From: Pachyseris speciosa
Lineage: Eukaryota > Cnidaria > Anthozoa > Scleractinia > Pachyseridae
DNA length: 64,000 bases
Assembly (NCBI GenBank): GCA_016490735.1
Contig: JAEMWC010000082.1
Span: 1,297,501-1,361,500 of the forward strand
Direction of reading: 5' to 3'
Position 1 is the first letter of the stretch, and every line of letters begins with the position of its first letter. Shown here one piece after another: positions 46,349 through 57,373 of the stretch. A program made the position numbers and the translations under genes. A model generated the notes under the pieces. It worked only from the letters and a program-made list of their open reading frames with translations. It made no database searches and was not told the DNA's origin.

Positions 46349-47065
46349 ATGTCTGAAATGCATAGCCGCAGTTCCAGACACAGAACATTGCTTGTGGGAG
46401 AGAAGGTTCTTAAGTGCAAGAAGTGTGATAAAGGGTTTGGTCAATCAGGGCACCTCCACAGGCATGAAAAAACACATACCGGAGAGAAGCACTTTACTTG
46501 TGGCCAGTGCAACAAAAGCTTTGGTCGCTCAGAGACTCTGCAGAGACATGTCAGAACTCATACAGGGGAAAGACCTTTCACATGCAGCGAGTGTGGCAAG
46601 AGGTTTAGGCAAACAGGAGATCTGCAGAGGCATATGAGGACACATACCAAAGAGAAGCCTCATGCGTGCCACCTGTGCGAAAAGGCCTTTAATCAGTCTG
46701 GGGATCTCAAAAAACACATCCTAACACACACAGGAGAAAAATGTTTTCAATGCAACCAATGCGATAAGTGTTTCAGTCGATCAGAATCTCTTTACAGACA
46801 CATCAGGATACATACTGGGGAAAAACCGTATTCGTGTGAGCGTTGTGGTAAGCGTTTTGGTAGGCTAGAGGTTCTCCATGGACATAAAAGAACACATACT
46901 GGAGAAAAACCCTTTAAATGTAACCTGTGCAACAAGAGGTTTAATCGAGCGGAGAATCTACATAGGCATAAATGTCTTAAGTTGTCCAACACTGAACCAT
47001 CCACTTTTGATCAGCGTGATAACTATTTTAGTATTTCTGAACTTTTGGATCAAATTCAAGAATGA
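46349..47065 (+). CDS. C2H2 zinc-finger protein, 7 fingers
   Basis: The start is ATG at 46349 (MSEMHSRSSRHR), 9 bases after a splice acceptor (TTTTGCATGTCCAAG at 46326-46340), so the 5' exon is non-coding or short and lies upstream. The 238-residue product has six canonical C2H2 fingers with TGEK-type linkers and a seventh ending LHRHKC (C2HC). It ends in a tail, DQRDNYFSISELLDQIQE. It is expected to be a nuclear DNA-binding regulator with no other domain in this exon. Start site, intron placement, degenerate last finger and FSISELL tail match the gene at 29962-30846 on the opposite strand. The two are probably diverged paralogs. The frame is intact. Confidence 0.85.
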   Translation: MSEMHSRSSRHRTLLVGEKVLKCKKCDKGFGQSGHLHRHEKTHTGEKHFTCGQCNKSFGRSETLQRHVRTHTGERPFTCSECGKRFRQTGDLQRHMRTHTKEKPHACHLCEKAFNQSGDLKKHILTHTGEKCFQCNQCDKCFSRSESLYRHIRIHTGEKPYSCERCGKRFGRLEVLHGHKRTHTGEKPFKCNLCNKRFNRAENLHRHKCLKLSNTEPSTFDQRDNYFSISELLDQIQE

Positions 47066-47850
47066 AACGTTCGAGTCTTGTATCTTTTGTTATTAGTTGA
47101 AGTGATAGTTTCTTAAAGTTGAACCGTAGTTTTAATTCTGTAAGATATGTTTCAGCAGCATATGTCATTACAAGGTACGTTAAAGTAGACTTACAAGGAA
47201 GAAGCCATTTTGCATGGAACCAGTATTAGGTGAAGCAGGAATGGAAACTACAATGCAGGTCATAACGCCTTGGGACACTTGTCAAACTAAAACTATCAAG
47301 CTACAATGGATAGCCTATCCTTGTTACAGCACTTCTTGTTCTCCTCTTGGTACTTTTCTGTAATATCCCGCCTTCCTCCCTCACCCCTCAAAGTCGAAAC
47401 ATTTCGGGCCGTCCATGTACTAGTCTTCTCTTGTGAAGCCCTAAAATTCAACATTGCAAAGTGGAAGACGGAAAAAACGGGAACTGTTCCCCAAGTCTGT
47501 CTTTACGCGAGGCCTAACGTGTCGTTACCTGTTCAGCTGAGCGCGGACTACTGAACTCAGCCACAAGTCTCCGTAGTAAAGCTCGGTTCATTTGTTAAGT
47601 GTGTTTAGGCCTGGGGAGAAGGCTTGGTACTGTCTTGATCCAACCAAACAGGGGGCAACGGGGTCTGAATGACTTTTTTCCTCTTGGAAATTCTTCCAGG
47701 CATGCTTAAAAGTTATGTTTAATTTTCGCTGAAAGCGGCATGGAATTAAAGAAGAAACCACTCATGATCACAATTAACCTGTTACCTGCCATCGATCGAG
47801 CTTTCGAAAATCCCCGGCGCGAAAATTAGCGTCGGCATTCACAAGCTAAC

Positions 47851-48187
47851 TACAGGGCCCGCACAGCAAGTTTGCAATTTAGGGGGCTCGCGTAAGTCGA
47901 CTAGGGGGTCCGGGGACATGCTTCCTCGGAAATTTTTCAAATTAAATGGCTAGAAATGCATTTATAACTTGGTTGGTGAAACTATATACTTTCAACAACA
48001 AAAAAGCGGTATTTTAAAACAAGAACTTTATTACCTTTTCCGTAAAACGTTAAATAGAAAAGTAACTTCGATGTTTTTAGTATTACTTGGGGGTCGAAGG
48101 GAAACCAGTTCCTTCTTACAAAAAGGCGACCTTTATAGCAGACGATAATATAACAACTTAAGGTGGCTATCTCATAGGATTATCACC
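47851..48187. repeat. Partial copy of the 59985-60300 repeat
   Basis: CAGGGCCCGCACAGCAAGTTTGC, GGGGGCTCGCG, AAATTTTTCAA, GTTAAATAGAAAAGTAACTTCG and AGTATTACTTG occur in the same order as at 59982-60295. The AGGGGCGTA terminus itself is missing here. Confidence 0.7.
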
Positions 48188-48796
48188 AGGGGTGACCAGA
48201 AACACTGACCACCGGTCCATGGACCCCACTACGGACTGGTCCACGGACTAACTCAAAGGACCCTCCACCCCTCCCCCCTCCCCCCTAAAAAAGATAACGA
48301 CATTAAAAATGACAACTAGAGATTAGATATTGCCACCTCCTTCAATGACGCGATGTATGGAGGACCAGCATTATTTAGAAAAAGAACGATAACTCAGTAT
48401 TTTTTTTGTGTTTTCTTTGCTTCGCCTCCGCCATTTTGTTCGGCTCATTCTCCTGTGGGTTCATTAATTCGTCCAGGATTCACAAAATGGTGCTCCTTCG
48501 GCAAAGAAAGATGTGTGAATCCTGGGACGAGTTAATGAACCCGCGGTGAAATGAGCGGTTTCTCCCGCGAAGTCGTCGGCCTTTTTGAAAGTATTCACCA
48601 TAGTGAAGGAGGCAGCAATATTTGGGCAGGATAACAAACGGTAATTCAAATCTCTAGTTGTCATATTTATTATCGTTATATATGTTTTTTAGAGGGGTCC
48701 GTAGGGGTAGTCCGTGGACCGGTCCGTAAAGTAGTCCATGGAACCCGGTCCGTACTGGGGTCCATGGACCATGGGTCAGTGTTGTCGGGTCACCCT
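48188..48796. mobile_element. DNA element with AGGGGTGACC ends and 6-bp duplication
   Basis: The termini AGGGGTGACC and GGTCACCCT are flanked exactly by ATCACC (48182-48187, 48797-48802). The subterminal parts carry GGTCCATGGACC and GGTCCRTGGAC units in both orientations. A central palindrome at 48434-48556 (GGATTCACA/TGTGAATCC with GGGTTCATTAA/TTAATGAACCC) fills the core. No transposase. Confidence 0.85.
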
Positions 48797-50130
48797 ATCA
48801 CCAGTGTTATGACCTCGCTGATTTTTTATACGTGTACATTGCAAGCCATTTTACTCTTGATTTTAAGTCACTTCAAAGCACCAATATGTAGTGGAGCGAT
48901 TCTCATTGACCTTGAAAAACGTCCTTCGTAAATGATCGCAATTTGTTTCATCCGCCATTGGTTTAAAAGATCAGAACCGTACACCGCCACTGAACACACA
49001 TTGATGGAACAAAGAAAATTACTAGATGGAAATGATTTTCAGTTGGAAACGCGTCAGCGTGTTCGCCGAACAAACAAAAAGCTAGCCTCGGTGCGGGCTT
49101 GTGTATGTTCACTAAATCAATCCAATTGTTATTCTCCATCAATATTGTTGTTGCAGTTCATCATTTCAAGGTGAAACGAAAACCTTTTAATCAAGGACAA
49201 AAATTCGAAAAATTCGAACCAACGCTACCAAAATTAAGAACGGATTTAGGTCTCTGAATAAGAACCGCTCGGAACCGTTCTTTTCCATCGATCAAGTCAA
49301 GAAAATTCACCTGAGGACACTCGAGAAAATACTGAGGAAAAGTAAAGCCGTAGAATAGTAATTCGTTGAGATCGCCGTTTAGGCATGCGCCGACTTTATT
49401 TGGAGCTAGGGATTTGCTTAATGCCAAATGCTCCCTCCTACTTAATATTTTACTCGCGTTGCTTTAACCGAGATCGCTATATTGGCCATACGACCGCTCA
49501 AACAAGGGTAAAAATAGGTTCTAAAAACTTCAGTATGAGAGAACGGTTTCACTGAAACTCTTTACTCTTTACATGACACGGCAAGAGAACATTTAAGATC
49601 GAGTTTTTTTCGCGATAATATGAATTCTTATCATTTTTTATGAGAGAGGGGGGGCTGGTGGGATTTGGGGGGGGGGGCACTCGAAAAAAATTGGCTTAAA
49701 AGGGGGGGCCAGCCAAAAAAAATTAAGGAAAGGGGGGGGGTCGGACGAAAAAATTAGATTAAAAATAGGATAAGAGATGTTTACAAATGGAAGAAAAATT
49801 GTGCTTTTTTATTTATAACAAATATGCTAAAACAGTTCCAGGGTAACAAGAAAACTTCTCAACAGCTTTTATATTTTATAAGGACAGTGAACATACCATA
49901 ATAACAGTCTTGAATAGCAATAACTTTCTTTTCATTCATAAAAATGTTGTTGTCAAGCTCATATAATTAAAACCAATAATTTGAGTTCTGAATTGGAACT
50001 GACCTCGTTACCAGAGCTTTTCTCTGAGAAATTTAATGGGAGGGGTATGAAACTACTACGAGGTGTCCCCTTCCTCATTTTCGACGTTCTCTTCGATCTC
50101 GTCGTCGCTGTGTTCCTCTTCTTCTTCTTC

Positions 50131-50805
50131 CTACTGTTCTTCTTCGTTGTCTTCCTCTTCTTCCTCTTCTTCGTCGTTTTCTTCTTCCTCTTTGTTCGTG
50201 TCTCCGACGTTTGAGCTATAATCTTCAGGATGCAGGAAGCAATACATCCTGTTTCTTACTTCTGGCTTAAGGTTGGTAATAAGCCTGCTTTGTGCCGCGT
50301 TGCTGAAGTAGCTTGATTGCAGTAGGTGAGCGATGAATGCTGCATCCCGTGTTAGCAACAATGCTGCCACATCTTCATCGTTTATGCACGCTTCCGGAAT
50401 TGTCATGGAGGGAGGATAAAGAAGACAATTGGGAAGCTCTTTTGCAAGGGGATTTGCAACGCAGATATGATACACGCGTAGGACGTTGTTTTCAAACCGT
50501 TTGCGTTTTCTGCCCTTTGATTTCCTACGGTTTTGTTTTAATTTTCTTTTTTTTTTTGACACATAGTGTCCTGTTAAGCCCTTGAAGACCTGGTCAAAGG
50601 TCTACTTCTTTTTTTCGAGGTTTTCTAATTCCCCTGAAACCTTGAGCTGCTTTGCCTCAATCCTAGCGATGTGCTGCACATTGAAGTCATGGTGGAATTT
50701 CTTGTCAGGCTTCAGGGTAATGCCATTCGCCTGGAAGAGCGTGGAGTCATGATCACTCAGAATTTTTAACTGCCCTTTCAGTTTCTCAACAGCCTCTCTG
50801 AACAA
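50131..50805 (-). pseudogene. Element-borne ORF with basic and acidic tracts, one in-frame stop
   Basis: A single minus frame runs FREAVEKLKGQLKIL, then HIARIEAKQLKVSGEL, TAG at 50602-50604, TFDQVFKGLTGHYV, a Lys/Arg-rich tract (KKKRKLKQNRRKSKGRKRKR), then RVYHICVANPLAKELP and ending in an acidic Glu/Asp run. An AG acceptor-like site precedes it (TTTGTTCAG), so the 5' exon is missing. The family is unknown. The basic tract suggests nuclear entry. Because one TAG interrupts it, the copy is probably dead. Confidence 0.5.
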
Positions 50806-51153
50806 ATACTTACAACATCATTGGCTATTAAAACAGCATCAGAAGAGCAGCAAGAATGACAAAGTGAAGACAATTATGGGACACCTCCTGCAGATGAATA
50901 CTCTCAGAACAGGTCAGGCCGAAGTGAGAGGCAGCAATGAATCAGGTCAAGTAGACAGCAGTGGTGAAAGCAGTGAGGGAGAAGAAACTGATGATGATTA
51001 CAACAGTGATGCCCCTGACTCTGAAGACGATTAAATGATGTCGTTCTTGCTTTTATCGCCTCAGACGAGGAATATGTAGACGAGCGGCCAGCTACAACAC
51101 GCTCAGGACGAGCAGTAACAAGAAGATCTGAAATTGACTTTTCATTCTTTTGA
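50793..51153 (+). pseudogene. C-terminal remnant of an element-borne protein
   Basis: After an acceptor (TTTCTCAACAG), the plus strand reads LNKYLQHHWLLKQHQKSS, IMGHLLQMNTLRTG and an acidic Ser/Glu/Asp tail ending in TAA at 51032-51034. A second piece (about 51065-51153, after CGCCTCAG) reads EEYVDERPATTRSGRAVTRR then SEIDFSFF and stop. Basic TRSGR-type C-termini are common in transposon proteins. Catalytic parts are absent. Confidence 0.45.
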
Positions 51154-51421
51154 GTGAGGATTTGTTAAAAACAGCTTTCTAGCTTTCAGCTTTCTTTCAC
51201 TAAATTACGTGAAATGTAACAAAACGAAATTTTAATGCAGTAACTTTTTTAATACCTTATGTATTTTTTATTCATGGGGGGGGGGGGGGGCCTTCCAAAA
51301 AATTACTCTGGTGAGGGGGAGGGGCCATGCGAAAAAAATCGGAAATTGGGGGGGGGGTCATACAATTTTCAAATTACACTCCTCCAAATCCCAACAGCCC
51401 CCCCTACCCCATAAAAAATGA

Positions 51422-52769
51422 ACGGTCCCTAAGGAATACTAAAAACGCACTAGCTCTTCCAAAACCCCGCACTGAATACCTGAAGTTCTTACAGAGGAGC
51501 TCAGTTGTGGAACTGATGCGTACAGTTTACCCTCTAATTACGGCAAGCGACTTCCATGATCTTTGAGAGATTTTGAGAATAAATTGAGTCGCCACAGTTT
51601 TAAGTAAGTTTTAAGTAAATTTAATTAACATTTAAACACGAACTCAAAGAAAAGCAGCCTTTGTTGTTTTTAATTTGTTTTAATGATTAATTACGCTGAT
51701 GGAAATACCTTGTCTAAGTTAAACGTTAAGTTAAAGTTAAGCTATCTTGTCCTATCCTATCCTATCATATCCTTCCCTATTCTACCTTCGAAGCTTCACA
51801 GCTGTATGTATTAGATAGTTACTGAGGCCGGCAGCAATATGTGATATATTGCCCCCAGCTAATACTTATCGATTTCCACTCTTTCTTGCAAGAGGGTTTA
51901 TCAGCTTCAGCGCGCAAATTACTAAGTTTGCATCATTAACGTATGTACATGTGACCACTCACCGCATCTAAGTAGACATGTAAAAGTTGTCTCTCTGTCT
52001 AACCACTTAATTCAGGCAAGTTTTCCTTTTATTTAATCATAACAGCGTTCTTCCATCTGTATCAGACATAAATTTCCACCCGAAAAAAAAAATGGAATTG
52101 GAAATGCAGTTCTAAAAACCATTAGAGAATTGTCTTCATATATGGATTCTGTTTCAAAATGGCTGGTATGCGTAACGCCCCCATCATTCGATTCGTAATG
52201 TGAGAAGCGTACATAGCCGGAAGAGTAAATTAAAAGGATTTGGAACTGGTACCGGCCTTCTAACAACTTTCTCCGGCTTCAGTGTAGGAGCAATTCTGTC
52301 ATGTCGCTAACAACATCTAAAATGTTCTAATCCAACAATTTTTTTGTTTAAAAATGAAAAAAAAAAAGACTTTGCTTTTATTCATGAAAAGAGAGTATAA
52401 AAGAGACCACATTACAAAACGATAGAGTTATTTAGTCACCTGTTCCTCTCCTGAATAAGTGAATATTTTACGGCTAACCTAATTCATGCATTATTAGATA
52501 ATGATGCAAAGCAAACTGCAGCCTTTAATCTTTGCTGGATACGGGGAAAATTCATCATCTGATTCGGATCGGCGAAATACCAACATCAGAGGAACTTACC
52601 GTGATTTCAACTCATGTATAACAATCTTCCCACTTTAATATATTTGAGATCGTATTTTTTCCGTGTCCTTACTTTAAAAGTCGGACAAAAACTACATTTA
52701 AACGGTAAACTAAATTTACTAAAATCTGATTACTTTTTTCTTTTCCCGTCGTCAGAATCCGTCCGAGAA
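51422..52769. other. Gene-free stretch with a TATCC tract and a short hairpin
   Basis: TATCC units occupy 51742-51776. A small hairpin with GCAATATGTGATATATTGC lies at 51833-51851. No exon was recognised. Confidence 0.4.
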
Positions 52770-52836
52770 ATGCTATTCAAGTTAACAGCCATCATCCTCT
52801 TTCTCCATTGTTGCCACATTCATGCGTGGATAACAG
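52770..52836 (+). CDS. Probable signal-peptide exon of a secreted protein
   Basis: ATG at 52770 (context GAGAAATGC) opens MLFKLTAIILFLHCCHIHAW, a Lys followed by a hydrophobic core, ending ITG at a good splice donor CAG|GTTAGT (52837). Exon length 67 bases leaves phase 1, the usual phase after signal peptides in modular extracellular proteins. Downstream exons were not identified in the following 4 kb, so the mature protein is unknown. Confidence 0.45.
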
Positions 52837-53840
52837 GTTAGTTCACTGTGATGTGAGCAATGGGTCGTGCGATTCAAAGACAACAAATACGTTATTTACC
52901 GAGGGTGAAATTCATTATTACCGGTAACCCGGTAGCTTACATAATGACCCTCAACAACTAGGAAAAAAAATAAAAACAAAATAAAAAATCCTACTGATCC
53001 TACTAATTATAAAAATTCCTACTAATTGTTGAAGTTCAATCATAATACATTAAAAGTCCTACTGATCTTAAAATGCTGTAGTAAGGAGTTTTCCTTGATA
53101 AAGTTGTTTTGTAGCAGTAGAGAAGTTTTACTATACCATGGACAAAATACTGACACTCGTACTGTGATGTATCTGCTATGACTGAGATAGCAAGGGGGCC
53201 GGCTGTTCTTTTTTTTTTTTTTTTTTCGGATATAGCGTTTAACTACGTTGCGGCAATGTTTCGAAATTTGGAAGCCGTACTCGTGAGCCCTCTCGCACTC
53301 GCACTAAAACAAAAAAGTCCCCAATATACTATGGAGCTAAAGGGATGACGACTGTAACGGCAGCACACTCAATGCTACAAAACAGTTCAACAAAATCGCA
53401 CTTTAAATTACGCACGATCTACATATCGATACGTTTCTTTTCCGTCGTCAACAACAAGGTTTTGTCGAAGACTTGAGTTCCTGAAGGCGGCTTTTTCCTT
53501 CTTTTTCTTTAATTCTTCGCCGTTCACCAAACTGCTGCAATTTCTGGCACGTTAGAAAAAGTCAAAACTCAACATGAAACATGTTTGTCTCTTCTCACTT
53601 AACACGCCATTTAAAGGAGGAAGATTTGAAGGCAATGATTCGCAGGATTAGCTTGTGGCTTTTGCCAAAAAGTCAATGAACAGAAACAAAAGGATCCGAT
53701 GCATGGTTGAATTCTTCTGTGTTCAGTTGGTTCAGTTTTTGGGAAAAGGCTTACCGTAAATTGCCGTGTGTGTTTCTTCTGGTTAGCGGTTGGGGAGTTC
53801 TATATGGAAGGAAATACTTAATGGTTTGAGGCGTTTATTT

Positions 53841-53932
53841 AATAGATAATTACTTCGGCTCACAGCATTATTGGATATAATTAATGGAGGCATTATGTCC
53901 AATAATGCTGTGAGCCGAAGTAATTATCTATT
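53841..53932. repeat. Perfect 35-bp-arm hairpin, 92 bp
   Basis: AATAGATAATTACTTCGGCT and onward to TTGGA (53875) is exactly mirrored by TCCAATAATGCTGTGAGCCG to CTATT (53898-53932), with a 22-base loop. Confidence 0.9.
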
Positions 53933-54061
53933 ATAATTACTGATCGTCATCCAAACCCATTGTTTTCTGCCTGCAATTATATCACCGAATGCCACCCCCG
54001 CTTTGTACTTTTTGGAAAACAATTAATTGAATAGACATTGAATATTAACTCTCTAGATAAA

Positions 54062-54153
54062 CTCATGAAAACAATAGCTTACGTAACCGTTACCTTGAAT
54101 GAAAATAGTATTTTATTCAAGGTGACGGTTACGTAAGCTATTGTTTTCACGAG
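54062..54153. repeat. Near-perfect hairpin, 92 bp
   Basis: CTCATGAAAACAATAGCTTA through CCTTGAAT pairs with ATTCAAGGTGACGG through GTTTTCACGAG, with two mismatches and one bulge, and a tiny loop at ATAGTAT. Confidence 0.9.
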
Positions 54154-54756
54154 TGACATGTACATGTGAAAAATGCAATCCAAAGAAACGAGTTATCAAC
54201 TGTCTTTTTGTCAAGGTAGAACCATTTGCATATTGCTCGACAAACATAACAGTTGTTTGTGAAAGTCAACTCGTTGTTTGCAACGATGGCGGAAAGAACC
54301 GCCGTGAAACAAAAGCCAGAAAAGTGCCAGTGTTCGCAGGCTAATGTGGGACGATCTAAACGACGATTAGCTGGGTATTTGCGCAGTGCTATTTTAGTTG
54401 ATACAGTTTAAGTACCCTATCTAAGGATCACACCGGGCCAACACTGTGCCAACATTGCGAAAAAATGATAACCTATTTAATGATCGAGAACCTCAAAAAC
54501 CATATCCTACCCGAGGCACATACCTATGTAGCTGCCTATATAGCCCATATGTGGGAGTAGCTCGTAGCTCCCCCACCCCGTCCGTGGGGAGACTCTTGAC
54601 CATTAAAATGTACTCGCATGATCATGCAGATATCAAGGATATGGATATCCGCTCTCTTGGGGCAAAATGTGATTGGCCACGGACCATTTGGTATTGTTGG
54701 GTCTTTTGCCGCAGCTCTTACAGTAGAAGCGATTTGTTATTTGTTAGTTTTCTGGG

Positions 54757-55345
54757 TAATCAGTTGATTAGTCATTAATTACTGCCGATGATCAATGAGT
54801 AATCGTTGACTAATCGATAGGCCACAAAATTTTCAGTCATCGATTAGTCATTGATTGCGTTGATCAGTCATTGATTTCATTCATTACTCATCGATATAAT
54901 CTCGTCGCTGCAAACTGTATTTATCGAATATCAACAAAATGAAAACAACTTATGAAATGTAAACAGATGTTTCTTTTGCGTGGGCGTAGTTACGTAGACA
55001 GGAACGCCAGTTATAAAGAAAAATACGTATATAACACAGATAAAAGAATCACGATGAGTAATCGATGGATAGTCGATGAGTAATCAATAGGTTATCAATG
55101 AGTAATCACTGAATAACATCAATGGTAATCAATAACATCAATGTTTAATCAGTTACATCAATGATGAATCAATGACATCAATGAAAAATCGATGAAATCG
55201 ATCAGTAATCGATAGGCTACAAAATTATTGGGCTTCGATTACTCATCGATTACTCATTGATCATCGCCACTAATCAATGACTAATCAGTAGATTACTCAT
55301 CGATTACTCATTGATTACTCATTGATGTCGTTGATCATCGATTAG
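54757..55345. repeat. Palindromic field of ATCGATGA / AATGAGTAATC units
   Basis: Dozens of 8-12 base units such as ATCAATGAGTAATC, GATTACTCATCGAT and ATGACATCAATG run in both orientations. The two halves mirror each other: the left half has CGATAGGCCACAAAATTTTC and the right half CGATAGGCTACAAAATTATT. It contains no open frame. Confidence 0.8.
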
Positions 55346-56464
55346 TTATGCCTGGTATAGTGCCTGCAGGCAGGCAACATATGGTTTGACTCGACCTGTC
55401 CTCATGCAAGTCCGTTCGACTCACTAGAAGTTAATGCGATTCTTCAACAAAGACTATTAATTAAAAAACTAATTAATCCCGCAGGATTGAGGATTGTTCA
55501 TTGAACCTAAACTGATTTCTGATTGTGTGAGGGATTTGTCACGAGAAGAGAAAGGGTTGCACCTTCCAAAGAACTGTAACTGAAGCGGTCATCGAACTTT
55601 ACTTCAAGTGCTATTGGCCATACAGTGAACTCCCTAGCTATGGCGGACACTTTGGGGACCAACTCTTAGTGTTTCCCTAATGCACCTCAGAGGGAGGCTC
55701 GTTAACCTTTAACGGCCCAACTTCGGCTATAGCCGTAGAAAATACCGCTTTTGCTTTCATGATTTATTTCTAGTTTAAATTTTGTCACAACGTCATAATA
55801 ATGTGTCAATAGCACCAACTGGTATGCTTTGCAATCATCACAGCCAACAAACCGGCTGCAATTCCCAAATTCCGCTGCATATCACCGTTCGTTTGGCAGC
55901 AAAGCCCAAAAAGCTAGTCTTTGGCCAGAGAATAACACCAAAAATTTCACATTCTTGTGAAATTTTTTTAGTAAAAAACGTTGCCCAAATATCAACATTC
56001 TACATTTACAACAAACCTCAAGCCCTCTCTCCTTGGTATCTGCTATCACGGGACGTTTTCTCTCACATTTTCTGCCAGCCACGCTTCAGCCCGTTTCTGA
56101 GAGCGAATCTCGTGTCTCAGCTTGCCTCGTTCGCGCCTGAAAAGAAGTCTGGGTAATTTCCCTACACCAACAGCATAGAACTCTCCTTCGGTCCATTTCA
56201 TGGTTTTTCCGGCCATAAGTGTTGAGCCACCTGGTGCTACCAGCAAAATATTGCATCGATGATTTTTTTTTTTTTTTTTTTAAACCGGTCAAAATTAGCC
56301 CAAATTGCCTTGGTAGGTCCCTGAATCCACTCGCAGAACGGCAAGGGAGACAGGTTCCATTTTGAGTCAGCATGCTTACAACAAAGCGTGATTGGCATCT
56401 CTCCGTCAACATGAATCCACCTCTCACCTCTGGTTTCTTCCAAAGGCTCGCTTTTACCCACATT
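55346..56464. other. Unassigned stretch
   Basis: Overlapping frames on both strands (for example 55782-56156 + and 56086-56463 -) show no known motif. A 20-base T run lies at 56262-56281. It may include untranslated parts of the neighbouring Penelope-like element. Confidence 0.35.
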
Positions 56465-57252
56465 CTAGCTTAATGATGCCAGCCTGGGCGCTTCTGCAGA
56501 GGAAAGTGGCGTGATACAAGAAGCTTCCGAGTTATCCACAAGAACATCCAGAAAGGGGAGTTTCCCACTGAGTTGAGTTTCATAAGTAAACCTAATGTTA
56601 GGATGTCTAGAGTTGAGATAACTTAAAAACTTCATTGCGTCTTGCTCATTGTAAAATAGACAGAAAGTGTCATCGACGTATCTGCGGTAATAGAGCAACT
56701 GAGAATCTTTGTAATTATCTATCCATTGCTCTTCATGATACCCCATAAATAAATTTGCGAGAAGAGGTGCCAAGGGAGAACCCATGGCAACTCCATCACA
56801 TTGATCATAGAAAGAACCATTAATCAGGAAATGGGTTTGTGAAGTAGCAAAAGTAAACAATTCTTTAAGATTAGCCTTGTTAATAGGAAACTGAGGGTTG
56901 TGCTTAAAACTGGTCTCTACGGCGAGGTCGATTGTCTCACTAAGCGGGATATTAGTGAAAAGGCTTTCAACGTCAAACGAGATCAAAAATTTGTTCTGGG
57001 ATTGAATATTAGTGAATTCATTCACAAAGGAGAACGAGTCTTGTGTGGTATGTTTGTCAGAGATACAGGGGCCCAAAATGGAAGCCAAATACTTAGACAG
57101 GTTGTAATTATAGGCACCAATGGAGGAGACAATTGGTCTAAGAGGAGGAGGGGCACCAGTTTCACGTTTTTTATATAGTTTGGGAAGTCCATAGAACCTG
57201 GCCGGTTGCGACATTGCCTTAAGCTCAAAGAAGCGATCTACATCAGCCGTTT
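56465..57252 (-). pseudogene. Penelope-like reverse transcriptase, truncated
   Basis: One minus frame of about 260 codons runs from about 57252 (DVDRFFELKAMSQPARFYGL) through LRPIVSSIGAYNYNLSKYLA, FLISFDVESLFTNIPL, CDGVAMGSPLAPLLANLFM and LLYYRRYVDDTFCLFY to KLPFLDVLVDN. These are the fingers-palm motifs of Penelope-like elements, including the YVDD catalytic box. The reading stops at 56465 soon after the palm, so the thumb and the GIY-YIG nuclease are missing, and the 5' part ends abruptly at 57252. It is a well-preserved but incomplete copy. Confidence 0.85.
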
Positions 57253-57373
57253 AAAACCAAAACTAAATGCGCAATTACAACACAACAACGATTTTTGCTT
57301 CTTGTGACTCGATTACGTGATTCACACTCGTGCATTTGCACGCGCATAATTGTAACTGTTACTGTATTTTAAA

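Larger units (their letters stand above)
49631..51421. mobile_element. 1.8-kb DNA element with TCATTTTTTATG ends and coding remnants
   Basis: TCATTTTTTATG, then GGGGGGGCTGGTGGGATTTGG, at the left pairs with CCAAATCCCAACAGCCCCCCC, then CATAAAAAATGA, at the right. Both ends also carry three direct copies each of a roughly 33-bp unit (a G run, then about 6 bases, then CGAAAAAAATT-like). Two coding remnants pointing away from each other lie in the middle. The superfamily is not determined. Confidence 0.75.

Noticed and set aside
46392..47004. Other-frame ORFs over the zinc-finger exon
   Set aside because: Shadows of the periodic zinc-finger coding sequence; the same applies at 30132-30808.
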